From the NCBI GenBank assembly GCA_959596495.1, contig CAUFXK010000063.1:1-11105 (forward strand): a DNA stretch of 11,105 bases. The letters are read 5' to 3'. This DNA comes from an uncultured Collinsella sp. (lineage in GTDB: Bacteria; Actinomycetota; Coriobacteriia; Coriobacteriales; Coriobacteriaceae). The notes beneath the pieces were generated by a model. That model did no database searches. It was given only the letters and a program-made list of their open reading frames with translations, and was not told the DNA's origin. Positions within the stretch are counted from its first letter, which is position 1; every line of letters begins with the position of its first letter. A program made the translations under genes and the position numbers. This document shows positions 1 to 6,102 of this stretch, in pieces.

Positions 1-8
1 CCCAGATA

Positions 9-49
9 AAACCTGCCAAAACAAACCTGTCCCTTTTTGGTAGGTTTTT
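9..49 (+). repeat. Hairpin repeat with GGGACAGGTT loop, terminator-like, upstream of the ROK kinase
   Basis: Bases 9-21 (AAACCTGCCAAAA) pair with 35-47 (TTTTGGTAGGTTT) over 13 bp with one G-U pair, enclosing a 13-base loop. The loop read on the - strand contains GGGACAGGTT, the same core as the hairpin after the ROK gene. A run of five T follows the right arm at 45-49, so on the + strand this could also terminate transcription from a gene left of the window. The structure is seen directly; the terminator role is inferred. Confidence 0.6.
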
Positions 50-102
50 GCCTTGGGAGCGGTACCATACAGGCAATGTTTAAACGAGAAAGGTGGGCTC
101 CC

Positions 103-1056
103 ATGGAACCTAAGCAGTATTACATCGGCATCGACGTCGGCGGCACCTCGGTCAAGGAGGGTCTGTTCGATGAGGACGGAAACCTGCTTGCCAAGGCTAG
201 CGTGCCCACGCCTCCCATCGTTGACGCTGCGGGCTTTGCCGCGGTGACCGAGGCTATCGACCAGGTGGTCGCCAAGGCCCAGATTCCGCGTGCCTTTGTG
301 TCGGGCATTGGCCTGGCCGTTCCGTGCCCCATCCCGGCATCGGGCGATGCCAAGGTCAAGGCGAACATCGCCATCAACCTGCCCGAGCTCAAGATCGCCA
401 TCCAGGAGCACTGCCCCGACGCGGTCGTTAAGTACGAGAACGACGCCAACGCTGCTGCTATGGGCGAGGCCTGGCTCGGCTCTGCCAAGGGCGTACAGAA
501 CGTGGTGATGGTTACCATTGGTACCGGCGTGGGCGGCGGCGTTATCGTTAACGGCGACGTGGTATCGGGCGTTGTGGGTGCTGGCGGCGAGATTGGCCAC
601 ATGTGCCTGAACCCGGCCGAGGAGCGCACCTGCGGCTGCGGCGGCCATGGCCACCTGGAGCAGTATTCCAGCGCCACCGGCGTGGTGAGCAACTACCTTG
701 CCGAGTGCAAGAAGGCAGGCGTCGAGCCCATCGAGCTGACCGGCCCCTCCGATTCCAAGGACGTGTTCCAGGCTTGTCGCGAGGGCGACAAGCTCGCGCT
801 GGCCGCGGCCGATACCATGGCCGACTATCTCGGCCGCGCACTGGCGCTTATTGCCAACGTGGTTGATCCCGAGATGTTCCTCATCGGCGGCGGCGCCTCC
901 GCCTCGGCCGATGTCTACCTCGACAAGGTTCGCGAGCACTTTAAGCAGTACGCGCTTTCCGCCTCGCGCGAGACGCCCATTAAGGTCGCTTCGCTCGGAA
1001 ACGACGCCGGCATCATCGGTGCCGCCTACGTAGCCCTGCGCGCTGCCGGTAAATAG
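103..1056 (+). CDS. ROK-family sugar kinase, probable glucokinase
   Basis: This 317-residue protein is a cytoplasmic kinase of the ROK family, most likely phosphorylating glucose with ATP to feed glycolysis. The N-terminal phosphate-binding motif is IGIDVGGT at residues 8-15. The catalytic aspartate is D114 in ENDANA. The glycine loop GTGVGGG is at 140-146, the sugar-binding EIGH at 163-166, the zinc-binding segment CGCGGHGHLE at 177-186, and a second nucleotide loop IGGG is at 261-264. The length is typical for the family. The start at 103 is preferred because AGGTGG lies six bases upstream and the protein then begins just before the ATPase fold; an in-frame ATG at 37 would add 22 unconserved residues inside the hairpin repeat. 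The third usual zinc cysteine is histidine (H184). ROK kinases for N-acetylmannosamine or allose look similar, so sugar specificity is inferred. Confidence 0.9.
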   Translation: MEPKQYYIGIDVGGTSVKEGLFDEDGNLLAKASVPTPPIVDAAGFAAVTEAIDQVVAKAQIPRAFVSGIGLAVPCPIPASGDAKVKANIAINLPELKIAIQEHCPDAVVKYENDANAAAMGEAWLGSAKGVQNVVMVTIGTGVGGGVIVNGDVVSGVVGAGGEIGHMCLNPAEERTCGCGGHGHLEQYSSATGVVSNYLAECKKAGVEPIELTGPSDSKDVFQACREGDKLALAAADTMADYLGRALALIANVVDPEMFLIGGGASASADVYLDKVREHFKQYALSASRETPIKVASLGNDAGIIGAAYVALRAAGK

Positions 1057-1057
1057 C

Positions 1058-1109
1058 TGGTGCAAGGGGGACAGGTTACATTGCACCAACATGGTGCAAA
1101 AGGGACAGC
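1058..1109 (+). repeat. Intergenic repeat: hairpin with GGGACAGGTT loop plus degenerate direct copy
   Basis: TGGTGCAA at 1058-1065 pairs perfectly with TTGCACCA at 1081-1088, enclosing a 15-base loop with GGGACAGGTT at 1068-1077. A second TGGTGCAA at 1092-1099 can also pair with 1081-1088 across a three-base loop. It is followed by AAGGGACAG, so 1058-1075 and 1092-1109 are direct copies matching at 15 of 18 positions with a 34-base period. It begins two bases after the ROK stop codon and has no T-run. The layout resembles a short dispersed palindromic repeat of the REP type; that class is an inference. Confidence 0.65.
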
Positions 1110-1177
1110 CTTGGCCCCCGTGCCTGCGCCCCAAAATATGCCGTGGCCCTTCCGTCTGCGAAGGCTCGGCATCGGCG

Positions 1178-1186
1178 TGCTACCAT
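1178..1186 (+). promoter_or_regulatory. Possible extended -10 promoter of ppaC
   Basis: TGC followed by TACCAT at 1181-1186 has the form of an extended -10 element (TG, one base, then TAnnnT). It lies about 40 bases before the ppaC start, leaving a short leader. No convincing -35 is visible, which extended -10 promoters can tolerate. The intervening repeat and the gap after the ROK gene make separate transcription of ppaC likely. Confidence 0.35.
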
Positions 1187-1224
1187 AGCTACGTCCAAGT
1201 ACACATATCAAGTGGAGGATATCC

Positions 1225-2148
1225 ATGGCAAACGTTCTTGTCTTTGGTCACCAGAACCCCGATAACGACGCCATCATGAGCGCCGTCGTCCTGTCCCAGT
1301 TGCTCAACCAGGTTGAGTATGCCGGCAACACCTACGAGGCCTGCGCCCTTGGTCAGCTTCCGGCCGAGTCCGCCAAGCTGCTCGCCGACGCTGGCATTGC
1401 CGAGCCCCGCGTGATTGATTCCGTCGAGGCCGGTCAGCTCGTCGTCCTCACCGACCACAACGAGTCTGCCCAGTCCGTCGCCGGCCTTAAGGACGCCACG
1501 GTCTTTGGCGTCGTCGACCATCACCGCATCGGCGACTTCGAGACCGCCGGTCCGCTGCACTACATCTGCCTGCCCTGGGGCTCCAGCTGCACCATCGTCA
1601 CCAAGCTTGCCGGCGTGCTCGGCGTTGAGCTTTCCGACGTCCAGGCCAAGCTGCTGCTCTCGGCCATGATGACCGACACGCTCATGCTCAAGAGCCCCAC
1701 CACCACCGATGTCGACCGCGCCGTCGCCGCCAAGCTCGGCGAGCAGGTGGGCGTCGACCCGGTCAAGTTTGGCATGGAGGTCTTCCTCACCCGTCCGTCC
1801 GGCTCCTTCACCGCAGCCGAGATGGTCGGCAACGACATCAAGATGTTCGAGCCTGCCGGCAAGAAGCTGCTCATCGGCCAGTACGAGACTGTCGACAAGA
1901 GCCGTGCGCTTGGCATGATCGACGAGATTCGCGAGGCCATGCGCGCCTACGCCGCCGAGAAGGGTGCCGACGGCATCGTCCTGTGCATCACCGACATCAT
2001 GGAGGAGGGCTCGCAGGTCCTGCTCGAGGGCGAGACCGAGGCCGCTCAGAAGGGCCTGGGCATTGCCGACGAGCACGACGGCGTCTGGATGCCGGGCGTC
2101 CTCTCCCGTAAGAAGCAGGTCGCTGCCCCCATCATGGCCGCCTGCTAG
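1225..2148 (+). CDS. ppaC: Manganese-dependent inorganic pyrophosphatase (family II)
   Basis: This 307-residue cytoplasmic enzyme hydrolyses pyrophosphate to two phosphates, pulling biosynthetic reactions forward. It belongs to the DHH phosphoesterase superfamily (DHH domain plus DHHA2 domain) and is unrelated to the family I Ppa fold. Visible metal-binding motifs are GHQNPDND (H9, D13, D15), D77 in TDH, the DHH triad D98-H99-H100, and D151 in MTDT. The C-terminal substrate-binding SRK is S294-R295-K296. These match the known order and spacing of the Bacillus subtilis enzyme, and the length is the usual 305-310 residues, so no regulatory CBS insert is present. The start is set by GGAGG at 1214-1218, six bases upstream. 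A strong terminator follows, so it is probably transcribed alone. Confidence 0.96.
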   Translation: MANVLVFGHQNPDNDAIMSAVVLSQLLNQVEYAGNTYEACALGQLPAESAKLLADAGIAEPRVIDSVEAGQLVVLTDHNESAQSVAGLKDATVFGVVDHHRIGDFETAGPLHYICLPWGSSCTIVTKLAGVLGVELSDVQAKLLLSAMMTDTLMLKSPTTTDVDRAVAAKLGEQVGVDPVKFGMEVFLTRPSGSFTAAEMVGNDIKMFEPAGKKLLIGQYETVDKSRALGMIDEIREAMRAYAAEKGADGIVLCITDIMEEGSQVLLEGETEAAQKGLGIADEHDGVWMPGVLSRKKQVAAPIMAAC

Positions 2149-2167
2149 GTTTAGTTGACCAAACGCC

Positions 2168-2207
2168 ACGACCGGATCGCGGATGCCCCGCGCTCCGGTC
2201 GTTTTTT
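2168..2207 (+). terminator. Rho-independent terminator after ppaC
   Basis: ACGACCGGA at 2168-2176 pairs perfectly with TCCGGTCGT at 2194-2202. An inner CGCGG/CCGCG stem (2178-2182 with 2188-2192) extends it past a single mismatch. Six T follow at 2202-2207. It lies 20 bases after the ppaC stop codon. Confidence 0.9.
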
Positions 2208-2250
2208 GTGCACGGCGCCGCGTCGTCTCTTGGATAGGCGTGCCCGTGCC

Positions 2251-2271
2251 GTTGAGCAAATAATGTTCAAC
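2251..2271. promoter_or_regulatory. Imperfect 21-bp palindrome between ppaC and nhaA
   Basis: GTTGAGC at 2251-2257 and GTTCAAC at 2265-2271 are inverted halves matching at six of seven positions around an AT-rich centre (AAATAAT). An AT-rich palindrome stands out in this GC-rich gap and has the size of a dimeric repressor or activator site. No regulator is identified. It could also simply be part of the transcribed nhaA leader. Confidence 0.3.
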
Positions 2272-2346
2272 CTGTGGTTCCGCTTTTCGGCCACGCTTGC
2301 GCGCTTGTCGTGCAGGGTAGGCTAGATGCAAGCGTAATACGTTAGA

Positions 2347-2382
2347 GCGCGGCGCCGCCACTTGGGCGGGCCGTGCTTTTTT
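2347..2382 (+). promoter_or_regulatory. Terminator-like hairpin in the nhaA leader, possible attenuator
   Basis: Bases 2347-2353 pair with 2370-2376 (seven pairs, one G-U). After a one-base bulge, 2355-2359 pair with 2365-2369, closing a five-base loop. Six T follow at 2377-2382. This has the form of an intrinsic terminator but sits only about 35 bases before the nhaA start, after the ppaC transcript already has its own terminator. It could attenuate nhaA or end a short RNA. The 3' arm (2363-2369) can instead pair with 2410-2416, the stretch between the nhaA ribosome site and its start codon. Confidence 0.5.
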
Positions 2383-2385
2383 AAG

Positions 2386-2401
2386 ACGGGAGCTTTCCCG
2401 T
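2386..2401 (+). promoter_or_regulatory. Small hairpin next to the nhaA ribosome binding site
   Basis: ACGGGA at 2386-2391 and TCCCGT at 2396-2401 form a perfect six-base stem with a four-base loop, ending just before the AAAGGAG ribosome site at 2403-2409. It may keep the site exposed or form part of a leader switch with the preceding hairpin. The pairing is visible; function is unknown. Confidence 0.4.
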
Positions 2402-2415
2402 GAAAGGAGCCGCCC

Positions 2416-3774
2416 ATGGCAGCACCCGAGCAGCTGTTCAACGTCCGTGAGCGCAAGCGTTTTGAGCGCCATGACATTTGGGAGCGCATCGCCGAGAACG
2501 GCACGATTTCCGCCGCCGTCATGGTCTTCGCCGCCATCGCCGCCGTCATTTGCGCCAATACCGATGCCTACGAGGCCATCCATCACTTTTTGGAGACCCC
2601 GCTGTATGTGGGTCTGGGCAACCTTACGGCCGGTCTCACCGTTGAACTATTCGTCAACGACTTCCTCATGGCGATTTTCTTTTTGCTGGTGGGCATTGAG
2701 CTTAAGTACGAGATGACGGTCGGCGAGCTCAAAAACCCGCGCCAGGCTATGCTTCCCATGCTGGCGGCCGTGGGCGGCGTCGTCGTTCCCGCCTGCATCT
2801 ATCTGATCTTTAACCATGCCGGCGCGCACAACGGCTGGGCCATTCCCATGGCAACCGATATTGCCTTTGCGCTGGGCGTGCTGTCGCTTTTGGGTAATCG
2901 CGTGCCCAACGGCGTGCGTGTGTTCTTCTCGACGCTTGCCATCGCCGACGACCTCATTTCCATCGCCGCCATCGCCATCTTCTACGGTCAGAGCCCCAAT
3001 CCGTTTTGGTTGGGCGCCGCCGCGCTTGTGACCTGCGCGCTCGTGTGGCTCAACAAGACGCAGCATTACCGCCTTGCCCCGTACTCGGTGCTGGGCCTGC
3101 TGCTGTGGTTCTGCATGTTCAAGAGCGGCGTGCATGCTACGCTCGCCGGCGTCATCTTGGCCTTTACCATCCCGGCCAAGTGCGGCGTCAAGCTCGATAG
3201 CCTCACCGATTGGTTGGGCGAGTGCCTGCCGCTGCTCGATGACCGCTACGATGACGAGGCACACATCCTGGGCCAGCATGACTTTACCGTCTCGACTACC
3301 AAGGTCGAGCGCGTCATGCACCGCGTGACCCCGCCGCTCATTCGCATGGAGCGTCTGATCTCCACGCCGGTCAACTTTGTGATCCTGCCGATCTTTGCGT
3401 TCGTCAACGCACAGGTTCGCCTAGTGGGCGTGGACATGAGCACGCTGCTCACCGACCCGGTGACGCTCGGCGTGTACTTTGGCATGCTGCTGGGTAAGCC
3501 GATCGGTATCTTTGGCATGACGTTTGCCCTGGTTAAGCTCAAGATCTCCGAGCTGCCGCATAACGTTAACTGGCACATGATTGCCGGTGTGGGCATTCTG
3601 GGCGGCATCGGCTTTACCATGTCGATTCTCATCAGCGGCCTTGCCTTCCCGACGGCCCAGTTTGAGGTTCTGGCCGCCAAGGCCGCTATTCTCGCCGGCT
3701 CTGTCACCGCGGCCGTACTTGGCATGATCTACATGAGTGTGATCTGCAAGCACCCCGCGCCCAAGGACGAGTAA
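2416..3774 (+). CDS. nhaA: Na+/H+ antiporter NhaA
   Basis: This 452-residue inner-membrane protein exchanges internal Na+ (or Li+) for external protons, serving salt and alkaline-pH tolerance. Key NhaA signatures are present: FFLLVGIELKYE at 88-99, ATDIAFALGVLSLLG at 146-160 with D148 (equivalent to E. coli D133), and the ion-binding pair D178-D179 in LAIADDLISI. GKPIGI at 360-365 carries the conserved lysine K361, and GGIGFTMSI is at 396-404. Hydrophobic segments run through the whole protein, in keeping with the twelve-helix fold. It is longer than E. coli NhaA (388) because of a charged N-terminal extension of about 25 residues and a hydrophilic loop near 255-312 rich in Asp, Glu and His. 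The start is set by GGAG six bases upstream. It stands alone between two terminators and follows an unusual leader. Confidence 0.95.
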   Translation: MAAPEQLFNVRERKRFERHDIWERIAENGTISAAVMVFAAIAAVICANTDAYEAIHHFLETPLYVGLGNLTAGLTVELFVNDFLMAIFFLLVGIELKYEMTVGELKNPRQAMLPMLAAVGGVVVPACIYLIFNHAGAHNGWAIPMATDIAFALGVLSLLGNRVPNGVRVFFSTLAIADDLISIAAIAIFYGQSPNPFWLGAAALVTCALVWLNKTQHYRLAPYSVLGLLLWFCMFKSGVHATLAGVILAFTIPAKCGVKLDSLTDWLGECLPLLDDRYDDEAHILGQHDFTVSTTKVERVMHRVTPPLIRMERLISTPVNFVILPIFAFVNAQVRLVGVDMSTLLTDPVTLGVYFGMLLGKPIGIFGMTFALVKLKISELPHNVNWHMIAGVGILGGIGFTMSILISGLAFPTAQFEVLAAKAAILAGSVTAAVLGMIYMSVICKHPAPKDE

Positions 3775-3791
3775 AAGCACATACAAGTTTG

Positions 3792-3829
3792 AAAACGCCG
3801 CCTGTGAACACCATCACAGGCGGCGTTTT
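3792..3829. terminator. Bidirectional terminator between nhaA and the convergent small gene
   Basis: Bases 3792-3807 and 3814-3829 are perfect inverted copies of 16 bp, with a six-base loop. The stem begins with AAAA and ends with TTTT, so it can terminate transcription from both sides: nhaA from the left and the - strand gene from the right. It begins 18 bases after the nhaA stop codon. Confidence 0.92.
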
Positions 3830-3859
3830 AGTCATTCGGGACGTTCTTAATGACTAGGT

Positions 3860-4114
3860 TTATTCCACGGTGCCGTAGATGGCGCCCCAGCCGTGGGCGG
3901 CCAAGGCGGAGTTGAGCTGGTCGCAAAGTGACTGGCGGTCGTAATAGCCGGGCGGTAGCAGGTTGACGATTTCCATGAGATCGGGCGCCAGGTCCAAGAT
4001 TTCGGCCTGTACGATCAGATCCAGGCGGTCGATGGCGTGACGGTCGTAAAACAGCCCATCGACCAGGCGCTGTAGGTCGCCGAATTCCTCGGCTTGGAAC
4101 GATCCGTACTCCAT
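3860..4114 (-). CDS. Small acidic hypothetical protein (84 residues)
   Basis: I do not recognise this family. The start codon at 4112-4114 is supported by AAGGAGG four bases upstream on the - strand; an earlier in-frame ATG at 4165 has no ribosome site. The 84 residues are clearly acidic, with no signal peptide, membrane segment or cysteine pair (one cysteine, C64). The middle (about 11-54) looks amphipathic-helical, with many Leu, Asp and Glu. A Pro-Pro-Gly-Tyr-Tyr turn at 54-58 leads to a helix and an aromatic-glycine C-terminus (HGWGAIYGTVE at 74-84). The motif-like tail suggests a folded, conserved protein. It is convergent with nhaA and divergent from the aminotransferase, so there is no operon partner to hint at function. 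Confidence 0.7.
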   Translation of the reverse strand: MEYGSFQAEEFGDLQRLVDGLFYDRHAIDRLDLIVQAEILDLAPDLMEIVNLLPPGYYDRQSLCDQLNSALAAHGWGAIYGTVE

Positions 4115-4177
4115 AGTGCCTCCTTGGGCGCCCCACGCCGGCATGCGCGGCGATTCGTAATTCATTGCGATGGACTT

Positions 4178-4183
4178 AATCTA
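4178..4183 (-). promoter_or_regulatory. Possible -10 element for the 84-residue hypothetical gene
   Basis: On the - strand TAGATT at 4183-4178 resembles a -10 box, about 65 bases before the start codon at 4114. No clear -35 is seen. It lies back to back with the aminotransferase promoter in a 149-base divergent gap. Confidence 0.25.
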
Positions 4184-4216
4184 TCACGGCTTCATACCGT
4201 TGCGGCGGTGGCGGTC

Positions 4217-4222
4217 TATACT
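4217..4222 (+). promoter_or_regulatory. -10 element for the aminotransferase gene
   Basis: TATACT differs from consensus TATAAT by one base and lies 41 bases before the start codon at 4264. The -35 is weak (no good TTGACA match at 16-18 bases). The same TATACTT string precedes the tat genes at 6022, which supports both as real promoters. Confidence 0.5.
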
Positions 4223-4263
4223 TAGACGAACTGCAACGTACCGCTTCGCGAAAGGTCGCACCC

Positions 4264-5568
4264 ATGCAGACGATCTACCAGAAGATGGAAACCACCGAAC
4301 TCGATGCCGCCATCGAGGCGCTCAAGGCCGAGGTCGCCGAGGTCAAGGCCAAGGGCCTGGCGCTCGACATGGCCCGCGGCAAGCCGTCGCCCTCCCAGGT
4401 GGACATCTCTCGACCCATGCTCGATATCCTCAATGCCGATGCCGATCTGCACGACGGCAATGTCGACTGCTCCAACTACGGCTGCTTTGAGGGCATTCCC
4501 TCGGCACGCAAGCTGGCGGGGGAGTTCCTGGGTTGCCCCGCCGAGCAGACGCTCGTGCTGGGTTCGTCGAGCTTGCTGATCGAGCACGATATCGCCGGTA
4601 TGTTCTGGCGTTGCGGCTCGTGTGGTAGCGATCCTTGGGAGGCTTACGAGGCAGCGCACGACGGCAAGAAGGTCAAGTTCCTGTGCCCGGTTCCCGGCTA
4701 CGATCGCCACTTTGGCATTACCGCCGACTTGGGTATCGAGAACGTTCCCGTCGCGATGACCGACAACGGCCCCGATATGGACGAGGTCGAGCGTCTCGTT
4801 GCCGCCGACGATTCCATCAAGGGCATCTGGTGCGTGCCCAAGTATTCCAACCCCACGGGTATCACCTTTAGCGAGGACACCGTGCGCCGCCTAGTCGAGA
4901 TGCCCACGGCCGCGCCCGATTTCCGCATCTTCTGGGACAACGCCTACTGCGTGCATGACCTGTACGACGAGACCGACGAACTCGCCAACATTTTTGACCT
5001 CGCTCGCGCGGCGGGCACCGAGGACCGTGTGGTGGCCTTTGCCTCGACGTCCAAGATCACCTTCCCGGGCGCCGGCATCGGCTTTATCGGTGCGAGCCCC
5101 GCGGTTATCGCGGAGTTCTCCAAGCGCCTGAAGGCTGGCCTCATCAGCGCCGACAAGCTCAACCAGCTGCGTCACGTGCGCTTCCTTCCCACCATCGAGG
5201 CGGTCAAGGAGCACATGAAAAAGCATGCCGAGTTCCTGCGCCCGCGCTTTGAGGCCGTTGAGCGTAAGCTCACCGAGGGCCTGGGCGGCACGGGCTGCGC
5301 CACCTGGACGCACCCCCGCGGCGGCTACTTTGTAAGCTTCGATGGTCCCGAGGGATCGGCCCAGAAGGTCGCCGCGCTTTGCGCCGACCTGGGCGTCAAG
5401 CTCACGCCGGCCGGTGCTACCTGGCCCTATGGCAAGGACCCGCGCGACACCAACATCCGCATCGCGCCGAGCTATCCCACGGTCGAGGACCTGGAGGCCG
5501 CGCTCGATGTGCTGGTGCTGGCCGTCAAGCTCGTCGCTGCCGAGCTTGCGCGTGCCGAGCGCGCCTAA
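4264..5568 (+). CDS. AspT-type class I aminotransferase (probable aspartate aminotransferase)
   Basis: This 434-residue cytoplasmic enzyme is a PLP-dependent fold-type I aminotransferase. It resembles the long actinobacterial AspT family (Pfam Asp_aminotransf) rather than AspC, and probably interconverts aspartate plus 2-oxoglutarate with oxaloacetate plus glutamate. The PLP Schiff-base lysine is K264 in STSKITFPGAG. NPTG at 196-199 supplies the asparagine, WDNAY at 224-228 supplies D225 (pyridine nitrogen) and Y228, and R399 in NIRIAPSYP binds the substrate carboxylate. MARGKPSPSQVD near 36-47 and the motif around NYGCFEGIPSAR (71-82) are also typical of this group. The start at 4264 has AAAGG eight bases upstream and suits the family's N-terminal helix; an ATG seven codons later lacks a ribosome site. 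A MocR-like regulator is excluded because no DNA-binding domain is present. Substrate choice is inferred. Confidence 0.88.
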   Translation: MQTIYQKMETTELDAAIEALKAEVAEVKAKGLALDMARGKPSPSQVDISRPMLDILNADADLHDGNVDCSNYGCFEGIPSARKLAGEFLGCPAEQTLVLGSSSLLIEHDIAGMFWRCGSCGSDPWEAYEAAHDGKKVKFLCPVPGYDRHFGITADLGIENVPVAMTDNGPDMDEVERLVAADDSIKGIWCVPKYSNPTGITFSEDTVRRLVEMPTAAPDFRIFWDNAYCVHDLYDETDELANIFDLARAAGTEDRVVAFASTSKITFPGAGIGFIGASPAVIAEFSKRLKAGLISADKLNQLRHVRFLPTIEAVKEHMKKHAEFLRPRFEAVERKLTEGLGGTGCATWTHPRGGYFVSFDGPEGSAQKVAALCADLGVKLTPAGATWPYGKDPRDTNIRIAPSYPTVEDLEAALDVLVLAVKLVAAELARAERA

Positions 5569-5634
5569 CGCGTAGGGCCCCGCAAGTCCGCGCCCAGTAC
5601 TATCCGCACTTTCGATACGTAAAGGAGCGTATAC

Positions 5635-5949
5635 ATGGATTTGGGTATTTCCACCAACCCCACGCCAGAGCTCTACACCATTAAGGTGACCGGTGAGATC
5701 GATATCTCTAACGCCGATAGCCTGCGCAATGCCATCGACCTGGCGCTCGAGCAGCCCACTGAGGCCGTTGAGCTCGATTTTGCCCAGGTGAGCTACATCG
5801 ATTCGACGGGCATTGGCGTGCTCGTGGGCGCCGCGCACCACGCGGCCGACCACGGCAAGCGCTTTAGCTGCACCAATGTGCAGCCCCCGGTGATGCGCGT
5901 GGTTCAGCTGTTGGGTGTCGACCAGGAGATTTCGATCACCGCTGCATAA
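5635..5949 (+). CDS. Single-domain STAS protein, anti-sigma factor antagonist
   Basis: This 104-residue cytoplasmic protein has the STAS fold of SpoIIAA/RsbV-like antagonists. Such proteins release a sigma factor by binding its anti-sigma kinase and are switched off by serine phosphorylation. GEIDISNADSLRNAI at 20-34 matches the early strand-helix segment. The phosphorylation loop YIDSTGIGVLVG at 54-65 gives S57 as the likely phospho-serine. The length is normal for the family. AAAGGAG seven bases upstream fixes the start. It follows the aminotransferase by 66 bases with no clear terminator between them, so read-through is possible; a separate promoter is uncertain. No serine kinase, phosphatase or sigma gene is adjacent, so the partner must be elsewhere. 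Which sigma factor it controls cannot be told from this sequence. Confidence 0.9.
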   Translation: MDLGISTNPTPELYTIKVTGEIDISNADSLRNAIDLALEQPTEAVELDFAQVSYIDSTGIGVLVGAAHHAADHGKRFSCTNVQPPVMRVVQLLGVDQEISITAA

Positions 5950-5998
5950 TCTTTGCCCCCAAAAGGGCGTGCCGTTTGGCATATGTTTGTGATGCGCT

Positions 5999-6027
5999 CG
6001 GACGTTTTGGCGTCCGGGCGCTATACT
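5999..6027 (+). promoter_or_regulatory. Promoter region of the tat-hyp operon with overlapping palindrome
   Basis: TATACT at 6022-6027 is a good -10 box about 75 bases before the tatA start. Just upstream, CGGACG at 5999-6004 and CGTCCG at 6011-6016 form a perfect six-base inverted repeat covering the place where the -35 should be. The palindrome could be an operator; with no T-run after it, it is a poor terminator for the STAS gene. Confidence 0.45.
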
Positions 6028-6102
6028 TGACCGAATGAATAGACGAGTTCCGGCCGAATGGCGCGGTGCGGGCTCGACTCACATCGAGCCTTGGAGGCAT
6101 GT

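Noticed and set aside
1281..1300. Further copy of the GGGACAG repeat within ppaC (CTGTCCC)
   Set aside because: It lies inside coding sequence with no flanking stem and is explained by the codons.
2208..2346. Known riboswitch class upstream of nhaA
   Set aside because: I could not match the bases to any riboswitch consensus I know; only the generic hairpins are supported.
1189..2586. Long open frame on the - strand (465 codons) antisense to ppaC
   Set aside because: It lies opposite a certain gene with G/C-rich third positions, which open antisense frames; the product is Asp/Gly/His-rich and has no family features.
4891..5982. 363-codon - strand frame opposite the aminotransferase and STAS genes
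   Set aside because: It crosses two well-supported + strand genes and their gap; the composition is typical of a codon-bias shadow.
5950..5990. Terminator after the STAS gene
   Set aside because: Only weak stems (GCCC/GGGC and TGCC/GGCA) without a T-run are visible.
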